From Cyrtodaria siliqua (taxonomy: Eukaryota; Mollusca; Bivalvia; Adapedonta; Hiatellidae), in NCBI GenBank assembly GCA_037043455.1, contig JAWPHD010011477.1, positions 19,532 through 83,531 on the forward strand: a DNA stretch of 64,000 bases, written 5' to 3'. The notes beneath the pieces were generated by a model, which worked only from the letters and a program-made list of their open reading frames with translations, was not told the origin of the DNA and did no database searches. Positions 1-10,255 of this stretch are shown in pieces. Position numbers and translations under genes: made by a program. Position 1 is the stretch's first letter, and each line of letters opens with the position of its first letter.

Positions 1-360
1 TAAAGGGCCAAAACTCTGCCAAAACTCATTAAACTGAAACACGGCGATGGTATGCACAACTAGGCTTGATACTGATCAACTTTGCCAAGTTTCGATAAAA
101 TCCAGCCGGACGAATTCAGGACGACTCTGAACGAGTGACTTTCCAAACAAATATTGAGCCATGAAAATACAAGAGGCTATAACTCTAATTCAAATAATGA
201 CAGAGTTACGGTCCTTGCACTCTGCACTTTCTCTCATTGTCCTCTATCATTGTGTGAAGTTTCATTGCAGTCCCATCAGTAGTTTTGAAGTTATGCTCTG
301 GACAAAAATTCTAAGTATAAAATTACAAAGGCAATAACTCTAATTTGAATGATGACAGTG
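1..360 (+). repeat. Partial family-D-like tandem repeat
   Basis: The opening bases repeat the unit seen many times at 36.7-37.8 kb: 'aaagggccataactctgcc', an 'aacacggcgatg' block, 'cacaactaggcttgatactg' and 'ccagcc..ttcagga'. A second unit type with 'caataactctaattcaaat' follows twice. The array is cut by the window start, so its true length is unknown. No reading frame of interest. Confidence 0.7.
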
Positions 361-495
361 CGTCTCTTACTAACGAATAGATGCCTACGGTTTAACATTT
401 TGGAGGATAGACTCCGTTAGACGGAGATATCCAGTTTACGTCCCCACCCTAGGACAAGACTATTTTGAACAAGAACACACTGACGAAACTCAGTG
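361..495 (-). mobile_element. Degraded SINE (family S1) body, reverse orientation
   Basis: Read on the minus strand this matches the body of the SINE at 18.94-19.24 kb: the 'tctatcctcc', 'ggggacgtaaac' and 'gtgtgttctt' blocks occur in the right order. The tRNA-like head is missing and many substitutions are present, so this is an old 5'-truncated copy. Confidence 0.6.
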
Positions 496-805
496 GTGCG
501 GTGACGATCAACACCGAGAAAAACACATCGCAGCTATAATCGAGTGATTCAATTTAATAAGGCAATAATAAAGTAATTGCTAGATTATCATCCCCGCCCG
601 CCCCATTTGTTTATGCCGCCATGATAATTTTAATTCAAAAAGAAAAAAATCTCTTTGACGCCGATTTTCCTAACAGCATTCCGCGATTTACGACTGTATC
701 GAGAGCTGCATTTTAAACCTGTCCACTGAAACCCGGGAACGTAATAACTCGTGTTGAGGTACAAAATGTCTTCTTAAAATGACGCGAAATTGGCAAATTA
801 AATGT
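496..805. other. Unassigned AT-rich interval
   Basis: No frame, RNA gene or clear repeat recognised. A short C-rich patch (ccccgcccgcccc, about 593-605) lies in otherwise AT-rich DNA. Confidence 0.5.
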
Positions 806-811
806 GAAACA

Positions 812-824
812 AGGTCAATGACCT
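812..824. promoter_or_regulatory. Perfect IR1 nuclear-receptor-type palindrome
   Basis: AGGTCA-A-TGACCT is an exact inverted repeat of the AGGTCA half-site with one spacer base, the consensus bound by EcR/USP- and FXR/RXR-type receptors. It sits in the head of the family-A element and recurs at the other two heads in the window. Binding is not shown; only the sequence match is seen. Confidence 0.45.
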
Positions 825-1450
825 TGAAGCTCTACTGATAGATTTTGATAAAAAAAATAAATTAAACTGTTTTACCCCATTGCAATAATTGCAAGTGATT
901 GGGAAAAGAGCCAGTTGTTGCCATGCCTTTTGGGAAACAATAACACATACACAATTTCATATTGTTATCTATTGTAGTTTTTAAAATACCACATTTTCCA
1001 TTCATCAAAGCTCATTTTCCATTCATCAAAGCTCACCGTCACCTTAAATGTAACTTTGCCAAAAAATAAAATAAAATAAAATGCCTACATACCTACCCTA
1101 TTTATTTCAGTAAACACAGGTATAATTTTATTTGGCCTAATGGAACTAACGGGACATCAAAACCAACATTCCTGTAAAGTTTTATAAAAGTCATTTTGGT
1201 AAAGGTATCAAACCGCTTACGGTTTTAGAGAAGTAGTTGCCACAAAATTGTATTTAATAAATATATTTTTAGACATGGTGGCCATCTTGAATTCCAGGCC
1301 AACCTGATTTTTACTTAGGACCAACTAGAAATCAAGAGCAATATTCGTATAATCCTAAATATTATGATTTATTATGCAACATTATAATCTCATTCCATTT
1401 TATCCTACTCTAAAGAATATATTTTTTTCCAGCTTATAAAAATGTCATAA

Positions 1451-1783
1451 TGATATCAAAAAGTTTAATTATAAAACTATAATAATTAAATCCCTTACAA
1501 CATCAACCTTAGTATATCCTCTGTTTTCTGCTCCAAATCACACTGTGGAACAGAAATGTAATGATCTGTATTCAGAAATATAACAGGTGTGTGACCAGGT
1601 TAAACACAGGTCATGTTATGCAATTTCTTCTGAGAATTATGTTACTATCTCAGTAGATTTGCTCTTGTCTCAGGTTATAGTTGGAAAATCAGAATTAAAA
1701 TAAAATTTTAAAATCCTTTTAAATATCTTTTCAGTCTTTTTCTGAGAGTCAAAATACAAAAGAGACTAAATCCTTACCCTTCT
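1451..1783 (+). repeat. Family-L dispersed repeat, copy 1
   Basis: This roughly 330-bp segment ('aaatcccttacaacatcaac' to 'actaaatccttacccttcta') recurs at 33,171-33,449 and continues at 34,481-34,530, where a 1,031-bp element splits it. The uninterrupted copy here gives the empty-site sequence for that insertion. No coding frame or terminal inverted repeat was seen. Confidence 0.75.
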
Positions 1784-2184
1784 AGGAATGATCTGAAATT
1801 TTGTTAGACATCAAGAGCAACATTCCTGTGAAGTTTAATGAAAATCCGTACAGTAGTTACAGAGGAGTAGTCGTTAAAAGTTTTTACTAGATAACTCTAT
1901 GTACACAAAGATGGCCACTGACAGCCATGTTGAACATCGAATCAAAAAGATTTTCGACTAGGACCAACATCATGTCATGCTGATCATTTTAGAAAAAGTC
2001 CCATATCAATATTACTTATAGTTTTCACGTAGTAGTCGCTACAAAATTGTTTTTTGAAAACCATTTTTTAGCCATGGCGGCCATCTTGAATTTCCAGCCG
2101 ACCTGAAATTTTGCTAGGATCAATAAGACATCAAGAACAACATTCATGTGAAGTTCCATGAAAATCCGTCAAGTAGTTTCAGAG

Positions 2185-2192
2185 GAGTAGTC
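2185..2192 (+). repeat. Left target-site duplication of the LINE (GAGTAGTC)
   Basis: GAGTAGTC belongs to the family-A core ('gaggagtagtcgctacaa') and is repeated at 4,900-4,907, where the core resumes. The pair marks the LINE insertion exactly. Confidence 0.85.
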
Positions 2193-2204
2193 TGCAAGAA
2201 TTCA

Positions 2205-3243
2205 ATAGGTCACTGCAACTGGTCACAAAGTCAAATCCTAACATTTGGGTCGGGGGTGATTTTAACCTTCCAAAATGGACTGGGACCAGCTGATCCCCAG
2301 CTCAGATTGTAAACATCCTACATACTATAGACGTTTCATCAATATGATAAATGACCACAGTCTACAACAAATGGTTACCGCACCCACAAGAGACAAACAT
2401 GTATTAGATCTCTTCCTCACAAATAATCCTACACTTGTCAACAGATCAAATGTCATACCAGGTCTCAGCGATCATGACACAGTACAGATACATATAAACG
2501 TGGCCCCAAGGATAAATAAACAAAAGCCCAGAACAATTTCTTTGTATAAAAAGGCTGACTGGGAACGGATCAAAGTACTGATGCAACAATATCATCAGGA
2601 CAGGTTAAAATCCAATGCATACAACACGCACACTGTTGAAGACCTATGGAGCCACTTCACTGATGCATTACAAGCAGCTTGCAGTAAATATGTCCCAACA
2701 AAAACTGCAAGAACTAAAGATAAATTTCCTTGGATTAACTCAACACTCACTAGGTTGTACAGAAAGAGAGATAGACAGTACAAAAAACAGGCCAAAACAA
2801 AGAAATCCAAGGATAGGGAAAACTATTTAAAAACAAAACACATCACACGCATACAAACTAAACAAGCTTACCAAAAATATCTAGAAGACATACTTAATGT
2901 AAACCAAAATCAAGAAAACAGTCCACAAAATTCCACTATACCTAATAAACCTAACACTAAAAAACTGTATACATTACTTAAACATTCAAAACAAGACTCT
3001 GCCAGTGTAGCTCCTCTAAAAAAGGACAACATCTGCTACCCCGATGATACTAAGAAGGCGACAATACTGAATGAACAGTTTCAGTCAGTATTTAGCCAAA
3101 GGTCACCACTGTCCCTGAAATCTCTCTGTAATATAAAGCTCCAGAATCTAAGCGATCAAGGTCTTAACTCCCCTCAGGAATGTAAGGCACAAAATAAAAT
3201 TCCTGACATAGAGATAGCAACAAAGGGTATAGAAAATTGTTAA
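2205..3243 (+). pseudogene. LINE endonuclease C-terminal part and linker, broken
   Basis: From about 2,205 one frame encodes the endonuclease signature GGDFNLPK (codons around 2,255-2,274). A one-base loss in the A-run at 2,272-2,275 then moves the protein to the frame open from the ATG at 2,275 (322 residues). That frame has the conserved LDLFLTNNP and GLSDHD motifs (near residues 45-53 and 63-68), whose SDH is the catalytic Asp-His region of the exonuclease-endonuclease-phosphatase fold. The rest is a lysine-rich linker leading to RT. The frame stops at 3,243, but the protein continues one frame over after another A-run at 3,233-3,236. The product would nick target DNA to prime reverse transcription in an intact LINE. 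Confidence 0.85.
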
Positions 3244-4727
3244 TAAACCTAAACCCTCATAAAGCTGCAGGCCCAGACCAAATAAGACCGATCTTACTGA
3301 AAAATCTCGCCAAAGAGATTTCTCCAATCATACAGAAGATTTTCCAGAAATCTGTTAAAACTGGAGAATGACCCTTAATATGGAAAACTGCCAATGTAGC
3401 CCCGGCATATAAAAAAGGCGATAAGTCCAATGCTGCAAACTACCGTCCAATATCCCTTACCTGTATTCTATGTAAAACCCTTGAACATGTTATCGCATCC
3501 TCCATTACAAAACATTTCACTAATATTGGAATCTTCTATGATCTCCAACATGGCTTTAGAGAAAAAAGGTCTTGTGAAACGCAGCTAACAATGCTTGTGG
3601 ATGAACTGTACACATCAGTGACCTCCAAGAAGCAAGTAGACCTAATACTACTTGACTTCAGCAAAGCATTTGATAAAGTCAACCATGAGAAACTGCTTCT
3701 CAAACTGTCCCAATATGGAATAAGAGGGACCACCCTAACGTGGATCAGGTCATTTCTCAACAACCGCACACAGTGTGTAGTTGTTAACGGATCCCAGTCA
3801 TCAAGCATATCTGTCTCATCTGGAGTGCCCCAAGGATCCGTACTAGGCCCCCTACTGTTTCTTGCATACATAAATGATCTTCCCTCCCAGATAAACTCTC
3901 GGGTCCGGTTATTTGCAGATGACACTGCCATATACCTTGCAATCACTCAAGAAAAACAATCACAAACACTACAGACAGACTTATGCACTCTTGAACAGTG
4001 GGAAAAACAGTGGGACATGGAGTTTAACCCGTCAAAATGTCAAGTTATACACATCACAAGGTTAAAGAAACACATCGACACAACCTATTACTTACATAAC
4101 ACTAAACTTGAGTCTACCTCCTCTGCAAAATACTTAGGCCTCACTATTGCAGAGGACTTACTATGGAACACACACATCAACAACATCACCAAAAAAGCAA
4201 ATCAAACATTAGGGTTTTTAAGGAGAAACATCAAGGTACATTCTGAAGATCTAAAGTCCATGGCCTATAAAACTCTTGTCCGCCCTCAGCTGGAGTACTG
4301 CTCAAGTATCTGGTCACCTCATACTGAGACTGCCATAAACCAGATCGAGGCCGTACAGCGCCGGGCAGCACGCTGGGCAAAACACGACTACAGACGGACC
4401 AGTAGTGTCACTGAGATGCTCCAGTCCCTACAGTGGAGAAGACTAGACCAAAGACGTATCGACAGTCGACTCTCACTATGTTACAAGATCACAAATGACC
4501 TGGTAGCTATCCCTCTAGAAGACTACATGACACTGACGAACAGACAATCCCGACATTCACACTCGCTTGCTTTCAAATTAATTGACGCAACCGCTGACTA
4601 CTACAAATTCTCCTTTTTCCCCAGAACAGTCTTCCACTGGAATTCATTAGCTCCTGACATCCCTATATTACCCAATATAGAACAGTTCAATTCTGCAGTC
4701 AGCAGAATTGAACATATCTCACCATAA
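3237..4727 (+). pseudogene. LINE reverse transcriptase, one internal stop
   Basis: The frame is open from 3,237 apart from a TGA at 3,369-3,371, probably a mutated Trp codon. The N-terminal part contains HKAAGPDQI (RT motif 0/1), NYRPISLTC and the HGFR motif. From the ATG at 3,591 there is a continuous 378-residue stretch with DFSKAFD (residues 22-28, first catalytic Asp), SGVPQGSVLGPLLF (77-90) and LFADDT (107-112, the catalytic FADD box). The C-terminus has the YKTLVRPQLEYCSSIW and IEAVQRRAARW blocks typical of the thumb/CTD of jockey/CR1-like LINEs. It copied LINE RNA into DNA at the nicked target. It follows the broken endonuclease directly and ends about 170 bp before the GATA tail. Confidence 0.9.
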
Positions 4728-4875
4728 ATTCAATGTTTGTTTTTATTTTTAAACCTAACATCCAAAAACTTCAATGTTTTTCTTAAATTTCTTTTATATA
4801 TATTTTTAAAATACTAACAGTCTTTGTCGGTATGACGACGCATGCCTAGGTCCCCAGCAGGGGTTTGGCATTAAA

Positions 4876-4900
4876 GGAAGATAGATAGATAGATAGATAG
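4876..4900 (+). repeat. (GATA)n LINE 3' tail
   Basis: Five to six GATA repeats end the LINE and touch the right target duplication (4,900-4,907). Tetranucleotide tails in place of poly(A) are usual for CR1/jockey-type LINEs. Confidence 0.85.
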
Positions 4901-5606
4901 AGTAGTCGCTACAATGTTTCATTATATAACTCTATGTAAACAAAGATGGCCGCTGGCAGCCATGTTTAACATCGAATCAAAATAATTCTCGACAAGGATC
5001 AACATCATGTCATACTGATCATTTTAGGAAAAGACGCATATCAATATCACTTATAGTTTTCAAGAATACTCACTACATATTTGTTTTTTGAAAATCTATT
5101 TTAACTGTGGCGGCCATCTTGAATTGTTGCTAGGATCATTTAGACATCAAGAGCAACATTCCTGTGAAGTTTCATGGAAATCCGTCGAGTAGTTTTAGAG
5201 AAGTAGTCGCTACAAGTTTTTACTAAATAACTCTATGTAAACAAAGAGGCAGCCATGTTTAACGTCGAATCAAAACGATTTTCGACAAGGACCAACATCA
5301 TGCCATGCTGATCATTTTAGAAAAAGTCCCATATCAATATCACAGAGTTTTCAAGAAGTAGTCACTACAAACTCGTTTTTCAAAAAATTATTTTTAGATT
5401 TGGCGGCCATCCTGGATTTCACATCAACATGAATTTTTGCTAGGATCAACTAGACTTCATGGGCAACATTTCTGTAAAGTTTCATGAAAATCCATTCAGT
5501 AGTTGCTACAAAAAAAAAGTTTACGGACAGACAGACGGACGGACGGACGGACGACGGACGCCGCACCACGGCATAAGCTCTGCTGATCTCTGATCAGTAG
5601 AGCTAA

Positions 5607-6028
5607 AAATGGTATTTGTTATCAGTAAAGCTGTAAAGGGTGTTGCAATTATGTAAGACTGGTTTGGTTGTAATATTGCGGAGCATATTACATTGTTACT
5701 AGACGTTTATAACAATTTTCCATGTGAAAAATTAGATAAACAATCTTACGTGCAGACAATGTCACTGCACAGCACGTCTTCAGTGATGAAACTGAATACT
5801 GAATGCAACTTAAAAACGTACCAAAGATAGGTCCTGTCACAAACAATTAAATGTTCTTTGATTTAAAAATACTAGTAGCCTAGTACGATCCAGAGATCTA
5901 AGAAGTAGCTAGTGGTTTATTACATCTCTGCCTATACTATCCTCTGTTGCAGTTGAAATATTTTGTATTATTAAAACAAGAAATATTTCTTACATCTAAA
6001 AATGTTTAAATTCTTAAATTAATATGTG
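5607..6028. other. Unassigned interval
   Basis: AT-rich DNA; no reading frame of note, RNA gene or repeat recognised. Confidence 0.4.
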
Positions 6029-6486
6029 CAGGGTTCGACACTAATGCACCTGCTTTTCGGAAGGACCACATCTTTCCTAAAGATTATTGGTGGCCCGTCG
6101 GGCCTTCTATTTTAAATTACTGACATTAAAAATGGTTGCTCGTCGTGCTAATCTAAGAAAAATCTCGAGACAATCAAACTTTTCAACTAAACTTCAACCA
6201 GAAATCGTGTTTTATCATGTGTAGTTTGAAGCTGTATTTGTTGAAAAGTAAAAAGATCTCTCATTTATTCAAGTTCATGAATTTGAAAGCGCGCTTTTCA
6301 TTGGTTGATTACACGATTCGAACCAATCGCATTACAGCTTTCATATTGACATGGATTGGGCACAGAAATTTGTCACGGACAGAAGAAGAAAGATCATTCG
6401 TATATTAACAGTTTGAACAGTGATTTTGTTTTCATATTCTTATTTTTCAATGAATTGCTGTATATAATCATTTTCTATTTTTAGTT

Positions 6487-6496
6487 CCATTTAGAC
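6487..6496 (+). repeat. 10-bp target duplication CCATTTAGAC (left)
   Basis: CCATTTAGAC at 6,487-6,496 is repeated exactly at 6,938-6,947, on both sides of the 441-bp insertion in family M. Confidence 0.85.
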
Positions 6497-6937
6497 ATTC
6501 GCAACATCTCGTACACTGCTTAGCAGCATTACTCGAATTTAATACACAGGTTTCAATATTGGTTAAGTCATCGCGACTTAGATTCCCCCATATTGGTTAC
6601 GTCATCACGACTTAAGATTCCAGCTAAAATAAATTTGCATTCAAAATCAAAGTTATCATTCAAATGTTGCAATGTTATTCAGCTGATTGCTCCATCAATA
6701 ATTTATTTACATGAAAGCAGTGATAAAATCTTCATCTGCATTGTAAAAAACAAACACTCAACGCAAATTATACATCAAGACGTGTGGCTAGAGGCCATAT
6801 TGTTTACATAGCAACAGTGCACCATTTTCTGTGCCGTTGCCTTCGGGCTCACAGAATGTCAAGACATACCGAAGCGCTGTTATACACACGAGGCGGAATC
6901 CCGAAGAATGACGGGATTGGCCGAGCGTTCACGATTG
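6497..6937 (+). mobile_element. 441-bp family-U element with 10-bp target duplication
   Basis: Its ends are 'attcgcaacatctcgtac' and 'gattggccgagcgttcac'. They show only a weak inverted match (AACATCTCG against AACGCTCGG). Flanking CCATTTAGAC copies show it is an insertion, and the second copy of the host segment (27.5 kb) lacks it. Inside are a tandem pair of about 38 bp starting 'atattggtta' (6,557-6,620) and a GC-richer right part. The 10-bp duplication would suit a Mutator-like element or a retroposon; no poly(A) or tRNA head is present. A 54-bp version made of only its two ends lies at 60,072-60,125, in reverse orientation. Confidence 0.75.
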
Positions 6938-7366
6938 CCATTTAGACTATATATAGTAAGTCTGCATCATAAAAACGCTTTACAATGAACGTTTACTCAC
7001 AAATGCAAGCTGCTAAATAGCAGAGGGAACGTGCACCTGTTTTCGGATGGTTTAATTTGCGTGACCCGGTACAGTTTTTGACGTGATTTGCGGCACGATC
7101 CTTAAAATGCAAAAGAAAATAATGTTATTTTTGCTAAATGATGCAATGGATAAATAAATGGAAAATAATAGAAAATAGAGCCTTATTGATTCTAATCAGG
7201 TGTATTTAATTCTAAATAAAAGAAAGTATATAAATTGTAGATAATAATAATTTTTGTAATGTTTCGGTAAGTATAACTGTACATGAGAAGGACTACCTAG
7301 GCCTAAAAGTTAGGGTAGGTAGGTAGGAAAATGTTGTTTTTTTTAGATATTTTTTTTATATATATT

Positions 7367-7670
7367 GTTCGCATATATTATGCCATTTTTGTACTAAGGC
7401 AACTTCTTGATAACCTTTGGAAACAGTTTGGATCCAGATTAGATGCCTAACAACTCTGTGTCTCATCAGGATACAAACTGTTTGACACTATGTATATACA
7501 CAATGTAGTTTGCATTTATTATGCCATTTTTTTTACTTTTTAAACTCTATAGGCAACTTCTTGATATAAACCTATGCAAACAGTTTGGATCCAGATTAGA
7601 TGCTTAACAACTCTGTGTTTCATCAGGATACAAACTGTTTGACATTCTGACTTGTTTTATACATAGTTTA
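7367..7670 (+). repeat. Tandem pair of hairpin-bearing repeats
   Basis: Two direct copies about 150 bp apart each contain 'aaacagtttggatccaga' and, about 50 bp later, 'tctcatcaggatacaaactg', which are inverted complements with a few mismatches. The hairpins span 7,421-7,493 and 7,578-7,640. A partial third unit may start near 7,660. Confidence 0.75.
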
Positions 7671-7962
7671 CATATAATATGCCAGACAGGACCATCTTTT
7701 GCAGATGTAAAGTTAGAGAATATATTTATATACATTTCTGTAAAAACACTCCTCAAAGAAAGTTACTGATATTACATTTGCTCATTCAATGTGTTTAACT
7801 TTAAAATAAAGTAAACCCTAACTTGCACATTTTTATCTTTCTTGGTTATTTTATATTTAATATGTCTACATGTACACTTGTTAAGTTTAAACTATGAATT
7901 CATGTTAAATTGATGCTAATGAAATTATTATTTGAATAAAAATATTTGTTGTTTGATTGTAA

Positions 7963-8060
7963 TATCTTTTTTTTTTTTTTTTTTTAAATATTTAAGGTCG
8001 GCGGTGAAAAAGTAGGGTCGGTCGGGAAACCGGAAACACACATCTTTTTTTTAGGCCCTA
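7963..8060 (-). repeat. Poly-T run and GGCC-AAAAAA-type terminal block
   Basis: A long T-run (7,967-7,985) precedes 'gtagggtcggtcgggaaacc' and 'cttttttttaggcc'. Similar TAAAAAAA/GGCC blocks with GGTAGG stretches occur near 7,297-7,335, 27,725-27,745 and 47,497-47,745. This suggests scattered ends of one small transposon family. Confidence 0.4.
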
Positions 8061-8136
8061 TCGGTAAGAAGGACCACCAGTTTTCAAAGGCAGAAAGTCC
8101 TGCAGGCTTCTTACTCATAAAAGTTAGTGTCGAACC

Positions 8137-8671
8137 ACATTGCGGTAATTTGGTTGAACACGGTAATATGGAAATCAATTTCATAGAACCATTTAGAGGA
8201 GTTGAAATCAGCAATGAACATTTACAAGTATAGTAATAAAAGGCATACATTATTTGACCTAATTGTGCACTTGCCCCTAAAACCACACAGTAAGGGCATT
8301 TCTGAGCCATCAAATTATGGTCCTTTCTTTGCATGATTATTTTCACACATGCTGAAAAAGCTACAGTCACCTTCTAATTTTTCAAGAAAGATCCCAAAGC
8401 CTTGATTATATTTTAAGGGGATGACTGAGTCTCAATTACATGACAAAGGTCTGATTGGCTCTACTTTCTGTTTATTCTGGAAGGAGTACATATTTCTACC
8501 CTTAAACCAGTACAGTATAATATACAAACAAAAACTTGTACAACAGAATATCGTCACAACTGGGGCTGTCAGGTTTACTGTATTTTGTAAACGTTTACAC
8601 AGAACCAAATAAATGAAACAATTCAGTTTAAACGACCAACACAAATTAGTCACAAACGGCTTCAGAAATAA
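8137..8671. other. Unassigned interval
   Basis: Short overlapping frames on both strands look like chance; no recognised repeat or RNA gene. Confidence 0.4.
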
Positions 8672-10255
8672 CTAGAACTGTAAGCCAAAGGCTAACAAAT
8701 AGCCCCCGCTCAAGGCTTTTACTATATGGGGAAAAACGTTCTTGACCTTGACCCCAGTGACCCCAAATGCAATCCCAAGCTTCCTTTCCATATAAGCTAC
8801 AATACAGCTCACGCGAAACCTACACTTTACTCGATTCGCCGAGTTTGGTTGTATCGAGTGCCGCACGAATCTACGCCGAGTCAGTGTTTGGACTCGGCGA
8901 ATCCACGCGGCGAAAGTACGCCATTGTTGAGTCACTCGTTGTGATTACACTCCGCGTAGAATCCAGTTAACATAAGTGCACACCTGTGGTGACTGATAAA
9001 TACGTATTTCAAACTTTTAATGCATTTAATCACAAGTTGTGTTTGTTTCTGTTGTCCAAAAGTGATTTCTTCTTCAACCGACATAAATACCCATACTCCT
9101 TGGCCATGTATCATTGTATGTACCTTCTAACAAGGCGGCACTAACAACAGGTTTATGACTCGGAATTCTTTACAATTTGTTTCTGACTAAAGAACCCATC
9201 GATGTACATTAATAATAAACAGGAGAATAGTAAAAATGTGTTACAAATAACTAGTATTTAAGAATATAATTATAATTTCCAGTATAATAATTACTGATTG
9301 AATTTTATGTTCATTCGCCGCAAAACCGGTAATAGGAACCGCCATGTAACTGAAGTGACCCAGTATACATAATCCTGGCATTTAAATGTTACTACATCCG
9401 CTTTTCCAAAACAAAAGTAAAATTGTCTTCTGCTTCGATTTTTTCTAAAGTTATATTGAATAAGTATGCATTAAAATGACTGCAATTAGAAAAAAGTTGC
9501 ACCTTTTACCTGTGCAGTTTCGACTCCGAGTTTGTCTACGCGAAGTATCGTGGCGTAATTACGCAAATGCTTTTCGCGTAGCTGATTCCTCTTTCACGCC
9601 GAGTGAGAAATCTACAAATCGCGTAATTACGCGGAGTTTGGGTGATAAAACTACTCGGCGTGAAAGAGTAAAGTGTGGGTTTTGCGTGAGCTGTACTGTA
9701 CCTACCCTGAAAGTTTCATCACAATACTTCGTTCCTAACAAAAGTTATTGAGCAGAAACCACTTTTCTATTCTAGTAACAGTGACCTTGACATTGACCCC
9801 AGTGACACCAATTGCAATTCCAATCTTACTTTCCATATAAGCTACCTACCCTGCAAATTTCATCGCAATACCTCACTCCTAACAAAGGTTATTGAGCAGA
9901 AAACTTTTTTATAATTTTAGCAAATGACCTTGACCCCAGTGACCCCAAATACATTCTCAAGCTGCCTTTCCATATAAGCTACCTACCCTGCAAGTTTCAT
10001 CGCAATATCTCACTTCTAACAAAAGTTATTAAGCGGAAACCTTTTTGATATTTTTAGTAACAGTGACCTTGACCTTGACACCAGTGACTCCAAATGCAAT
10101 CCAAGCATCATTTCCATATAAGCTACCTACCCTGCGAGTTTCATCGCAATACCTCATTCCTATTAACAAAAGTTATTGATCGGACAACATTGCGTCTACG
10201 GACGGACAGACAGACGGGCGGACGGACGGACTGACTGACGGTCGAAAAAGTGATC
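8672..10255 (+). mobile_element. Family-B pearl-like element, split by a MITE
   Basis: The head begins near 8,675 ('aactgtaagccaaaggctaa'). About four core units of roughly 140-150 bp carry 'tgaccttgaccccagtgacc', 'ttccatataagctacctacc' and 'tttcatcgcaatacctca' (8,743, 9,780, 9,928, 10,066). A GGAC-type microsatellite (10,198-10,230) and an 'aaaagtgatccctatgtatc' tail follow. A TA-flanked MITE sits in the first unit at 8,800-9,698. Each unit contains TGACCTTGA, the complement of the TCAAGGTCA extended nuclear-receptor half-site. Confidence 0.75.
8800..9698 (+). mobile_element. 899-bp TA-flanked MITE, family V, copy 1
   Basis: The ends are CAATACAGCTCACGCG.. and ..GCGTGAGCTGTACTG, an inverted repeat of about 30 bp. 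They are flanked by TA (8,798-8,799 and 9,699-9,700), and removing the element restores the family-B core 'agctacctaccctg'. The TA target and CAGT-type ends place it with Tc1/mariner-type non-autonomous elements (inference). Both subterminal zones (about 150 bp) are unusually GC-rich and carry many ACTCGGCG, TACGCGAAG and TAATTACGC motifs in mixed orientation, possibly transposase sites. The middle is AT-rich and non-coding. Confidence 0.85.

Larger units (their letters stand above)
2193..4899 (+). mobile_element. 5'-truncated non-LTR retrotransposon (LINE)
   Basis: A 2.7-kb LINE is inserted in a family-A core and flanked by the 8-bp duplication GAGTAGTC. It starts inside the apurinic-type endonuclease domain, so ORF1 and the endonuclease N-terminus are missing, as expected after incomplete target-primed reverse transcription. 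It continues through the reverse transcriptase and ends in a (GATA)n tail (about 4,876-4,900). The RT motifs fit the jockey/CR1/Rex1-type group; the clade is inferred from motif style only. Two single-base frame losses, both at A-runs, and one in-frame TGA make it non-functional. Confidence 0.9.
806..5606 (+). mobile_element. Family-A pearl/Helitron-like element, interrupted
   Basis: The head at 806-840 contains 'aaggtcaatgacctt' followed by 'agctctactgat'. Core units (the 'ggcggccatcttgaattt', 'catcaagagcaacattcc' and 'gtagtcgctacaa' blocks) occupy about 1,130-1,350, 1,785-2,192 and 4,900-5,515. A GGAC-type microsatellite follows at about 5,523-5,560, and the tail (5,565-5,606) ends in a hairpin-forming 'ctgatc..gatcagtagagct' that is complementary to the head. 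This head, tandem core, tetranucleotide and 3' hairpin order is that of bivalve pearl/HINE elements (inference). A LINE (2,193-4,899) and a family-L segment (about 1,451-1,783) lie within it. Confidence 0.7.
6215..7120 (+). repeat. Family-M dispersed segment, copy 1 (interrupted)
   Basis: Matches 27,130-27,705 over several blocks: 'gaaccaatcgcatt.cagctt', 'cttatttttc.atgaatt', 'aatgcaagctgctaaata' and 'tttgcggc.cgatcct'. This copy holds a 441-bp insertion at 6,497-6,937; the other copy is empty there. Polypyrimidine-AG strings such as 'ttttctatttttag' resemble splice acceptors, but no coding frame is conserved between the copies. Confidence 0.7.
6029..8136. mobile_element. Possible hAT-like remnant with internal repeats
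   Basis: The left end reads CAGGGTTCGACACTAA (6,029-6,044) and the right end TTAGTGTCGAACC (8,124-8,136), its inverse. Matching 'aaggaccac' blocks lie just inside both ends. CAGGG..-type termini and this GTTCGACACTAA motif suggest a hAT-type element. No 8-bp target duplication is visible and no transposase frame remains, so the two ends may not belong to one insertion. Family-M copy 1 and two hairpin repeats lie inside. Confidence 0.4.
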
